The position numbers were made by a program, and so were the translations under genes. The notes beneath the pieces were generated by a model. The model was not told the origin of the DNA, did not search any database, and was given only the letters and a program-made list of their open reading frames with translations. Source: Dactylosporangium fulvum (lineage in GTDB: Bacteria > Actinomycetota > Actinomycetes > Mycobacteriales > Micromonosporaceae). Taken from it: a stretch of DNA of 64,000 bases. Below are positions 7,390 to 14,474 of this stretch, piece by piece; the first letter of the stretch is position 1; every line of letters begins with the position of its first letter. The DNA is taken from NCBI RefSeq assembly GCF_025137375.1, contig NZ_CP073720.1, positions 2,690,501-2,754,500 of the forward strand, written 5' to 3'.

Positions 7390-9474
7390 GTGAGTCCGAG
7401 CCTGTTGCGCGCCGTGGCGACCTCCGTCGTGGCGCAACGCGTCCGGTTCGGCATCCGCCTGCTCCAGGACTGGCGGCTCACCGTCGCGTGGGGCAAGTCG
7501 CTGCTGCGTAGCGGCGTGACCAGCTTCGTGGTGCTCGCCGTCACCTTCTGGCTGTTGCCCGGGGTCCGGGCCACCGGCGGCCCGGCCGCTCTGGTCGAGC
7601 TGACCGTGCTCCTCGCGGTCATCGGCACGCTGATGCGGCTCGTTCTGCTCGGTGTCGCCGTGGTCGTCGGCGGGATCGGGGTGCTCGTCGTCGGGGTGAT
7701 GGTCCAGGCCCTGGTGATGTTCACCGCCCTGAGCCTCGCCGAGGGGGTGAGCGTCGGCAGCTTCGTCGACGCCTGGATCGCCAGCTGGCTCGCCGCCGTG
7801 CTCACCGCGCTGGTCAACTGGCTGGCCGACGCGGGGAGCGAGGACGTCTTCCTCGGCCAGGCGCTGCGGCAGATGGCCCGGCGGCAGGGTGACCGGCCGG
7901 CGACCGAGCCCGGGGTGCTCGTCGTGCAGCTCGACGGGCTCTCCGCGCCGCTGCTCTCCTGGGCGGTCAAGGCCGGCAACCTGCCCAACCTCGGCAAGTG
8001 GCTGCGCACCGGCACGCACTCGCTCGTGCCCTGGCACACCGGGATGCCCGCGACCACGCCCGCCAGCCAGGCCGGCATCCTGCACGGGTCGGAGGGGCAG
8101 ATCCCGGCCTTCCGGTGGTACGAGAAGGAGAACGACCGCCTGGTCGTCACCAACCGGCCCCGGGACGCCGCCGACGTGGAGGCGCGCATCTCCACCGGTC
8201 GCGGCCTGCTCGCCGACGGCGGCGCCAGCATCAGCAACGTCTTCTCCGGCGACGCGCCGACGAGCCTGCTCACGTTCAGCAACGCCGCCCTGCCCGGCCG
8301 CTCCGCCCGCGGTTACCTGGCGTTCGTCGCCAGCCCGTACGGCTTCGCCCGGGCGATCGTGCTGTCGGTCGGCGAGATGCTGAAGGAGATCCAGCAGGCC
8401 CGCCGCCAGCGGTTCCGCAACGTGTACCCGCGGGTGCCGCGCACTGGTGCGTATGTCGCCCTGCGCGCCGTCACCAACGTCCTGCTCCGCGATCTCAACG
8501 TGTCGCTGATCTCCGAGCAGATGAGCAAGGGCACCCCGGTGATCTTCTGCGACTTCGTCGACTACGACGAGGTCGCCCACCACGCCGGCCCCCTGCGCCC
8601 CGAGGCGCTGCAGACCCTCGAAGGGCTCGACCGGGTCCTCGGCACCCTGCACCGGCTGACGAAGGTCGCCGGCCGCAGGTACGAGATCGTCGTGCTCTCC
8701 GACCACGGCCAGAGCCAGGGCTCGACGTTCAGCCAGCGGCACGGGCTGACGCTCGAACGTCTCGTCGCCGACCTCGCCGGCGGGGTCAGCTGCGCCGCGA
8801 AGGGCGGCACCAACGACGAGGACTGGGGCCGCGCCAACACGCTGCTCGCCGGCATGTCGAACCAGACCCGCTCGTGCGGGCCGGTGTCGCCGCCCGCCAC
8901 CGGCGAGGTGATCACCGTCGCCTCCGGCAACCTCGCCATGCTGTACCTCACCGACGTCCCCGGGAAGGCCGACCTCGAGGCGATCGACGAGCGGCGCCCC
9001 GGTCTCGTCGACGGCCTCGCCAAGCACCCCGGCATCGGGCTCGTCGTCGGGGAGTCGGCCACCGACGGGCCGGTCGCGATCAGCGCCGAGGGTCGCCACC
9101 GGCTGCGCGACGGCGCCGTCGAGGGCGTCGACCCGCTGCGGCCGTACGGGCCGCACGCCGCCGCCGACCTGCTCGCCCACCAGCAGACCGCTCACGTCGG
9201 CGACCTGGTCCTCGTCAGCCGGGTCGACCGGGGCACCGAGGAGGTCGCCGCGTTCGAGGAGCTGGTCGGCTCGCACGGGGGGATCGGCGGCTGGCAGACC
9301 GAGGCGGTGCTCGTCCACCCGGCGCACTGGCCCGGCCCGCAGCAGCCGCCCGTCGGGCCGGTCGCCGTGCACCGGGAGCTTGTCCGGTGGCTCGACGAAC
9401 TGGGCCTGCGCATCCCGCCGCCGGTCCCGACGCCCCGCCCCGGTGACATGTCGGAGATGTCGCGTCCCGTCTGA
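7390..9474 (+). CDS. Membrane-anchored type I phosphodiesterase / nucleotide pyrophosphatase-like protein
   Basis: A 694-residue protein. Residues ~40-150 form three to four membrane helices of the phage-holin-like (PF04020-type) domain. The rest is an alkaline-phosphatase-superfamily domain: VVQLDGLSAPLLSWAV (metal Asp), MPATTPASQAGILHG (Thr/Ser nucleophile region), FVDYDEVAHHAGP and VLSDHGQSQGSTF (metal-binding Asp/His). It should hydrolyse a phosphodiester or pyrophosphate bond at the membrane; the substrate is unknown. The start is GTG 7390. The gene is divergent from CYTH-CHAD across a 165 bp spacer, a pairing that would fit phosphate or polyphosphate metabolism but is only suggestive. 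Confidence 0.85.
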   Translation: MSPSLLRAVATSVVAQRVRFGIRLLQDWRLTVAWGKSLLRSGVTSFVVLAVTFWLLPGVRATGGPAALVELTVLLAVIGTLMRLVLLGVAVVVGGIGVLVVGVMVQALVMFTALSLAEGVSVGSFVDAWIASWLAAVLTALVNWLADAGSEDVFLGQALRQMARRQGDRPATEPGVLVVQLDGLSAPLLSWAVKAGNLPNLGKWLRTGTHSLVPWHTGMPATTPASQAGILHGSEGQIPAFRWYEKENDRLVVTNRPRDAADVEARISTGRGLLADGGASISNVFSGDAPTSLLTFSNAALPGRSARGYLAFVASPYGFARAIVLSVGEMLKEIQQARRQRFRNVYPRVPRTGAYVALRAVTNVLLRDLNVSLISEQMSKGTPVIFCDFVDYDEVAHHAGPLRPEALQTLEGLDRVLGTLHRLTKVAGRRYEIVVLSDHGQSQGSTFSQRHGLTLERLVADLAGGVSCAAKGGTNDEDWGRANTLLAGMSNQTRSCGPVSPPATGEVITVASGNLAMLYLTDVPGKADLEAIDERRPGLVDGLAKHPGIGLVVGESATDGPVAISAEGRHRLRDGAVEGVDPLRPYGPHAAADLLAHQQTAHVGDLVLVSRVDRGTEEVAAFEELVGSHGGIGGWQTEAVLVHPAHWPGPQQPPVGPVAVHRELVRWLDELGLRIPPPVPTPRPGDMSEMSRPV

Positions 9475-9542
9475 CCGTCCCTTGTGGATCAAGGTTCGCC
9501 GTGGTTGGATCGGTGGACTTCGCCTCGTGGAGGGACATCGAC

Positions 9543-10316
9543 ATGACAGCCGCGCGCCCCTGGAACTGGGAAGATCCGCAGGAGCTCGCGGCCACCGTCG
9601 ACCTGTTCACCGAGGATCTCGCGCGGGTCGACAAGGTCTCCCTGGCGCTCACCGCGCCGCTGCTCACCCGCGAGCACCTCGATCAGCTGGGCGTCACCGG
9701 CATCGAGTTCGCCGCGTTCAAGAGCGCGCACCCGCAGGCGCTCGGCACCGATCTCGTCTCGCTGACCGACGCCACCGGGGCCCGCACCGGGCCCGGCCAC
9801 GTCTACCGGGTCGACGACAGCGCCTACTTCGCCGAGATGGACATCGCGCAGTCGCTGCCGGTCGCGGACGATACCGTCGACTGGGTGTTCGCCGAGCACC
9901 TGATCGAGCACGTGTCGCTGCGCGTCGGCATCGCGTGGCTGACGGAGGTGCGCCGGATCCTGCGCCCGGGTGGCCTGCTGCGCCTGACGACCCCCGATCT
10001 GAAGGTGTACGCGCAGAGCTACGTCAACGGCGACGGTTTCTTCGCCAAGCACCGCCGCCGGATGAACCGCGCCCTGACCGGCGTGGCCCCGGCGATGCCG
10101 GCCCGCGGCGCGTTCATGTTCAACCAGCTGTTCTACGTCTACGGCCACCGCTGGCTCTACGACCTGGAAGAGCTGCGGCACGCGCTGACGACGGCCGGCT
10201 TCGACGAGTCGGGCATCACCGTGCGCGCCTACCGCGAGGGCGCCCGCCAGGACGTGGCCGACCTCGACCAGGTGCTCCGCAACGACGAGTCCATCTACGT
10301 GGAGGCCACGGCCTGA
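9543..10316 (+). CDS. Class I SAM-dependent methyltransferase-like protein
   Basis: A 257-residue protein. The ATG at 9543 is preceded by GGAGGG at 9529-9534 (spacing about 8), which rules out the longer in-frame start at 9501. The central part is a type-11 methyltransferase core: LPVADDTVDWVFAEHLIEHV, then LTEVRRILRPGGLLRLTTPD. The glycine-rich SAM motif I is not obvious. Instead the preceding ~110 residues hold an unusual helical N-terminus, so SAM binding is likely but not proven. The C-terminal YGHRWLYDLEELRHALTTAG is typical of this family. It stands alone, ending 6 bp before the convergent DedA gene. Confidence 0.75.
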   Translation: MTAARPWNWEDPQELAATVDLFTEDLARVDKVSLALTAPLLTREHLDQLGVTGIEFAAFKSAHPQALGTDLVSLTDATGARTGPGHVYRVDDSAYFAEMDIAQSLPVADDTVDWVFAEHLIEHVSLRVGIAWLTEVRRILRPGGLLRLTTPDLKVYAQSYVNGDGFFAKHRRRMNRALTGVAPAMPARGAFMFNQLFYVYGHRWLYDLEELRHALTTAGFDESGITVRAYREGARQDVADLDQVLRNDESIYVEATA

Positions 10317-10322
10317 CGCCAC

Positions 10323-10910
10323 TCAGGCGCCGGCGGAGACGCGGGCCTCGCGGCGGCGGCGGATCCAGCCGGCCACCTGGGTCACCACCAGCACGATGAC
10401 GACCGCCGCCACCACGCCCTGCCACGGCTGCGGAAAGACGCTGCGACCGAGGAGGCCGATCGCGGCGTACGTGGCCGACCACAGCGCGCACGCGCCGACG
10501 TTCGAGACGATGAACGTCCGCCAGGACAACCCGACGATCGCCGCGGTGAGCAGCACCGGGATGCGCCCGCCCGGGATCAGCCGCGAGATCAGCAGGGCGG
10601 TCACCGGCTGGGCGCGCAGCCGCTCACGCACCGTGGCGGCCAGGCGGAGCGGCTCACGCAGCATCCGCAGCCGCCGGGTCAGCGCCTCCCCGCCGGCCCG
10701 GCAGATCGCGAATGTCGCCGCGTCGCCGAGGTACGCCCCGAGCCCGCCGACGGCGACGACGGCGAGCAGCGCCAGCGGGCTGCGGTGGGCGGCGACGACG
10801 GCGGTCGCGCTCACCGCGGCGCCGGTCGGCAGCACCGGCACGGTCGAGCCGACGGCCACGATCGCGAGCAGCACGGCGAGTGCCGCGATCATTCCTTCGA
10901 GTGTCGTCAC
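10323..10910 (-). CDS. DedA-family (SNARE-associated) membrane protein
   Basis: A 195-residue integral membrane protein with about five hydrophobic segments. It carries the DedA landmarks GAYLGDAATFAICRAGGE and ISRLIPGGRIPVLLTAAIVG, where the Arg and Pro-Gly residues are functionally important in DedA proteins. Members flip or transport lipids such as undecaprenyl phosphate and support envelope homeostasis. The GTG start at 10910 overlaps the stop of the upstream metallo-hydrolase gene (GTGA), indicating translational coupling. The C-terminus is basic and cytoplasmic. Confidence 0.88.
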   Translation of the reverse strand: MTTLEGMIAALAVLLAIVAVGSTVPVLPTGAAVSATAVVAAHRSPLALLAVVAVGGLGAYLGDAATFAICRAGGEALTRRLRMLREPLRLAATVRERLRAQPVTALLISRLIPGGRIPVLLTAAIVGLSWRTFIVSNVGACALWSATYAAIGLLGRSVFPQPWQGVVAAVVIVLVVTQVAGWIRRRREARVSAGA

Positions 10911-11662
10911 GGGCGTGACGCCAGGGAGAGGCTCTCGCCGGGGGCGAGCACGTCGACGGCAGTCTCGGGGGCGACCTGCGCGGTGTGTGCGGCGAACTCG
11001 TCACCGGGCCGCACGAACCGGTCGGGCCGCACCCGCGCGCACCCGACCGGCCAGAGCGTGCCCCAGTGGATCGGGACCGCCCGCCCCGGCCCGATCAGCC
11101 GCATCGCCTCCGCGGCGCCGGCCGGGTCGAGGTGGCCCGGGCCGAGGGTCCAGCCCCAGCCCCAGACCGGCACGAGCGCCAGGTCGACCGGTCCGATCGC
11201 CTTCATCTCGTCGAACAGCCCGGTGTCGCCGCCGAACCAGGCCGACCGGCTGCCGCTGACGACGTATCCGAGCGCGATCGCGCGGACCCGGGACTTCGGC
11301 GTCCGCCCGCCGTCGTGGCTGGCCGGCACGGCGCGGACGTGCAGTTCCCCGACGGTGGTCTCCTCGCCGGGTGCCAGCTCGACCAGGTCCCGCTCGCCGA
11401 GGCGCGCCCGCAGGAACGGCGCCGACCCCTTCGGCACGATGAGCCTGGTCCGCCGGGGCAGCATGCGCAGCGAGGGCAGGTCGCAGTGGTCGCCGTGCAG
11501 GTGGGAGATGACCACGGCGTCGGGCGGCGCGGGCAGCTCCGGCCGGGGGCCGCGCCGCCGGTGGAGGTGCGCCAGCCGGTTCCGCAGCACCGGGTCCGTG
11601 AGAATCGTGGTGCCGCGGTCCCGGATCGCGACGGTCGCATGGCCCCACCAGGTGACGTCCAT
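10907..11662 (-). CDS. MBL-fold metallo-hydrolase (UlaG/NAPE-PLD-like)
   Basis: A 251-residue metallo-beta-lactamase-fold enzyme. The start at ATG 11662 gives MDVTWWGHATVAI, the standard opening of the UlaG-like branch. The metal ligands are visible: VVISHLHGDHCD (HxHxDH), PASHDGG and WFGGDTGLF, with VPIHWGT supplying the last His. Relatives hydrolyse phosphodiesters or lactones, including N-acyl-phosphatidylethanolamine. Coupling by GTGA to the DedA gene suggests a role in membrane lipid or envelope turnover, but the substrate is not deducible. Confidence 0.88.
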   Translation of the reverse strand: MDVTWWGHATVAIRDRGTTILTDPVLRNRLAHLHRRRGPRPELPAPPDAVVISHLHGDHCDLPSLRMLPRRTRLIVPKGSAPFLRARLGERDLVELAPGEETTVGELHVRAVPASHDGGRTPKSRVRAIALGYVVSGSRSAWFGGDTGLFDEMKAIGPVDLALVPVWGWGWTLGPGHLDPAGAAEAMRLIGPGRAVPIHWGTLWPVGCARVRPDRFVRPGDEFAAHTAQVAPETAVDVLAPGESLSLASRP

Positions 11663-11784
11663 GCACACAGTTTGCCCGCCCGTTCCCCGGACTCGCACCG
11701 GCCGGCCTGATCAGGGCCATATGGCCTATGGAAGTTCCCATGGCGGCGGACGGCCTCGGCACTTCGCGCCCACCAGCCGGCCGG

Positions 11785-12591
11785 TCAGGCTTCCAGGCGG
11801 TGACGGATGCGGTGCAGCGTCTCCGCGCCCCAGTACCGGCTGAACTCCGTCGCCAGGCCGCTACCCTCCCGCACGGCGGCGACGAGGTCGACAAGCAGGT
11901 CGTCCGTCGCCGCCCACAGGTAGCACTGGCCGGTGCTGCCCCACGCGTCCTTCTCCAGCAGCACCCGCTGGTCGTCGCCGGATCCGGCGAACCGGTGCCG
12001 CTGGCCGTCGCTGTTCGACGGACGCCCGTCCAGGCGCAGGCCGAGGCCGGCCCACACGGCCGGCTCGAAGTTCGTGACCGTCGACCGGATCACGCGTTCG
12101 CCGTGCATCGCGGAGTGGTCCCAGATCCGGGTGTAGACCAGGTCCGAGAACGACGCCATGTGCGTGGTCCAGTCGTCGGAGGGATCCAGGTCGTCGAACG
12201 AGATCACGACGGGCGGGTCGTCGCTGCCGTCGAGCACGACCGCCCACGAGCAGACGCCCTGATTCTCGATCATGAACGGCAGGAGCCGGCCCTCGGCGAC
12301 CGGGTCCCACTCGCGTTCCTCGTCGCCGGGCCCGTCGTCGCCGTCGGGCTCCGGCCAGAAGGTCTCCAGCCGGCCCAGCTCGTGCGGCTCGTACACGCGG
12401 TCTTCGTTGCCGAAGTCGCGCAGTACCGCCGGGCCGGCGGCGAGCGAGTACCACTCGCGCACCGACGCGGGCAGTGCGAAGCCACGGTCGGCGGCGAACC
12501 GGTCGATCGCCGTGACCGCGCCGGAGGACACCTCGGCTGTCCGGGCGACCAGGGCCAGCGAACGCGCGTGATACCGCAACTCGGTGGTCAC
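11785..12591 (-). CDS. SMI1/KNR4 (SUKH-superfamily) protein
   Basis: A 268-residue soluble protein. The GTG at 12591 is placed by AGGAG about 9 bases upstream; the much longer in-frame reading beyond it is an antisense shadow of the neighbouring gene. The N-terminal half shows the SUKH pattern AIDRFAADRGFALPASVREWYSLAAG, followed by an acidic stretch, LLPFMIENQGVCSWAVVLDGSDDPPVVI and WTTHMASFSDLVYTRIWDHS. SUKH proteins often act as immunity proteins against secreted nuclease toxins, or as scaffolds. No toxin gene is adjacent, so here it may be an orphan immunity or housekeeping protein. Confidence 0.8.
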   Translation of the reverse strand: MTTELRYHARSLALVARTAEVSSGAVTAIDRFAADRGFALPASVREWYSLAAGPAVLRDFGNEDRVYEPHELGRLETFWPEPDGDDGPGDEEREWDPVAEGRLLPFMIENQGVCSWAVVLDGSDDPPVVISFDDLDPSDDWTTHMASFSDLVYTRIWDHSAMHGERVIRSTVTNFEPAVWAGLGLRLDGRPSNSDGQRHRFAGSGDDQRVLLEKDAWGSTGQCYLWAATDDLLVDLVAAVREGSGLATEFSRYWGAETLHRIRHRLEA

Positions 12592-12677
12592 CTGGAGAGC
12601 TCCTGAGGGCGTACGGGGCGAAGGACGCCACACGATCTTGAATGCCGCGGTGCATCCTAGCGCGGCCGGGTGAGCGC

Positions 12678-14057
12678 CTACGACCTGGAGCTGTAGGACT
12701 CCGACAGGTCGCGGACGGCGGTCGGGGCCGACGGGTCCAGTGCCGCCTCGACCGTGAACGACTCCATCTCGGCCAGCAGGGCGTAGAGGTCCTCGATCGC
12801 CAGGGCGGTGGTGTCGACCTCCGTGGTGATCTGCACCGTGTCCGGGACGTCGTCGACGTTGATCATCAGTTCCTCGTTGAAGAACACCATCGGCCGCTCC
12901 AGCACCACCGCCGTCTCGGCGCGGGCCGCGACGATCTCGTCGTCGGACGGCTCCGCGCCTGCGGCGGCGGTGCGGAGCGTCACCCGGCGGTCGTTGTAGA
13001 ACACCGCCAGATCGACCGGCTCGCCGCGCTCCGTGGCGATCCGCTTGATCAGGGCCAGGCGGGCGCCCGGGTCGTAGTATGCGTACTTCGACGCGCTCAT
13101 CGACGCCTGTCGCGCCCGCCGGACGGCCTCCTCGGCGTCGACCCCGGTCACGTCGAAGACCACCAGGCCGTTCTGCGCCAGGGGGCTCACCACGTCGGCG
13201 AGGCCGGGGCGGAAGCGGTTGCTGACGATCACCTGCGACACGAACGGTGTGCCGCCGGTGATCCGGCCGAACGCGACGGCGTACGCGGCGAGCAGGACCG
13301 GCGCCGCGTCGACGCCGAGCCGGGCGGCGAGCCGTTCGCCGGCCAGCAGCAGCGCCCGCGACCGCCACACCACCTGGCGGAATCGCGGCTCGCCCCGGTC
13401 CGCGGCCGGTGCGAACCGCCGGGGTTCGATGCTGCGGAGGTGGCCCTCCCAGTACCGCATCGCGTTGTCGGTCTGGCGCTGCGCGCCCCGCTCGAGCTGT
13501 GCGGCCACCAGTTCGAACGGCTGCATCGCGGTGTGCGGCCCGGCGGGCTCCCGCGTCGCCGGGTCGCGCTCGCCCAGTTCGCGGATCATCGTGGCGAGTC
13601 CGCCGCCGTCGGCCGCGAGGTGGCAGACGAGGACGATCACGTGTGTGGCGGCGCCGTCCCGGCGGACCACCGCCATCCGGATCGGCCACTCGTAGGCGTA
13701 GTCGAAGTTCCGCGCCTTCCACTCCGCGAACACGGCGTCGGCGACGGCGGCCGGATCCTCGCCGGGCCGGGTGTCGTGGACCCACAGGGTCGCCTCACCC
13801 GAGCCGAAGACCTCCTGGGTCACCTCGCCGTCGTGGCCGAAACGCAGCTTGCTGCGCATCGACCCGTACCGGCTCATGAAGAACCGCAGCTCGGCGGCGA
13901 AGTCCTCGACCGTCCGGTCGTCCAGGACCGGCACGACGCCGCCCATGCTCATCGACGAGTCGACCTCGACCATGGCCCGCCACACCTGCTGCTGACCCCA
14001 CGCGAGCCCGCCGACACCGGCGCCGTCGCCCTCGAACGGGACGATGATCTGCTCCAC
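12678..14057 (-). CDS. Stand-alone condensation-domain (NRPS C-domain superfamily) protein
   Basis: A 459-residue single-domain protein. GTG at 14057 or 14060 is preferred over upstream codons because GGGAGG lies just ahead. The acyltransferase motif reads CHLAADGG (Cys145, His146, Asp150, Gly151), so the first His of HHxxxDG is replaced by Cys while the catalytic His and structural Asp remain. Later segments (QVIVSNRFRPGLADVVSP, LAVFYNDRR and VFFNEELMINVDDV) follow the C-domain/wax-synthase fold. With no adenylation or carrier protein nearby it may join acyl groups in trans, or belong to a cluster elsewhere. Product unknown. Confidence 0.75.
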   Translation of the reverse strand: MEQIIVPFEGDGAGVGGLAWGQQQVWRAMVEVDSSMSMGGVVPVLDDRTVEDFAAELRFFMSRYGSMRSKLRFGHDGEVTQEVFGSGEATLWVHDTRPGEDPAAVADAVFAEWKARNFDYAYEWPIRMAVVRRDGAATHVIVLVCHLAADGGGLATMIRELGERDPATREPAGPHTAMQPFELVAAQLERGAQRQTDNAMRYWEGHLRSIEPRRFAPAADRGEPRFRQVVWRSRALLLAGERLAARLGVDAAPVLLAAYAVAFGRITGGTPFVSQVIVSNRFRPGLADVVSPLAQNGLVVFDVTGVDAEEAVRRARQASMSASKYAYYDPGARLALIKRIATERGEPVDLAVFYNDRRVTLRTAAAGAEPSDDEIVAARAETAVVLERPMVFFNEELMINVDDVPDTVQITTEVDTTALAIEDLYALLAEMESFTVEAALDPSAPTAVRDLSESYSSRS

Positions 14058-14221
14058 CACTCCGGCCTCCCGATGTTGCGGCGTGCCCCGGGCACACCGG
14101 TTCCCCGGGGGGATGCTGCCACATCGATCGACAGAGGTCGTATCGACCAAAAGGGTTCGACTCAGGCGACAAGGGCCGTGACGGCCCGGGCGGCGACGTC
14201 CGTGCGCCGCCCCACGCGCGG

Positions 14222-14473
14222 GTGCTGCTCTGGCTCTCCGTGGCCCCGGCCCACCTGGAGACGGTCGGCAAGGCGCTGGCCGGCCACCCGGAGGTGGTCT
14301 TCGCCGCCGCGACGACCGGCGAGACCAACGTCGTCGTGACGGTGATCTGCCCCGACATGGCGGCCTTGTACGGATACCTGACCCGCCGCGTGGGCCCGCT
14401 CCCGGGCGTCGAACGCGTGGAGTCCGCCCCGTCCCTGCGTCACGTGAAGCAGGTGGGCGCCGTGCTGCCGTAG
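14222..14473 (+). pseudogene. Truncated Lrp/AsnC-family regulator (C-terminal RAM domain only)
   Basis: An 83-residue frame matches only the ligand-binding half of Lrp/AsnC regulators: LLWLSVAPAHLETVGKAL, HPEVVFAAATTGETNVVV, CPDMAALYGYL and PLPGVERVESAP. A full family member is about 150-330 residues and begins with a helix-turn-helix. Here the frame upstream of 14222 becomes Gly/Pro/Arg-rich, non-homologous sequence and meets the divergent condensation-domain gene. It is therefore a 5'-deleted remnant, or possibly a stand-alone RAM protein if GTG 14222 is used. Its stop lies one base from the convergent Hsp70-kelch stop. Confidence 0.65.
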
Positions 14474-14474
14474 G

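Noticed and set aside
12592..13785. Long in-frame N-terminal extension of the SUKH-type gene
   Set aside because: It is out-of-frame antisense-like sequence overlapping the condensation-domain gene. A ribosome-binding site places the real start at 12591.
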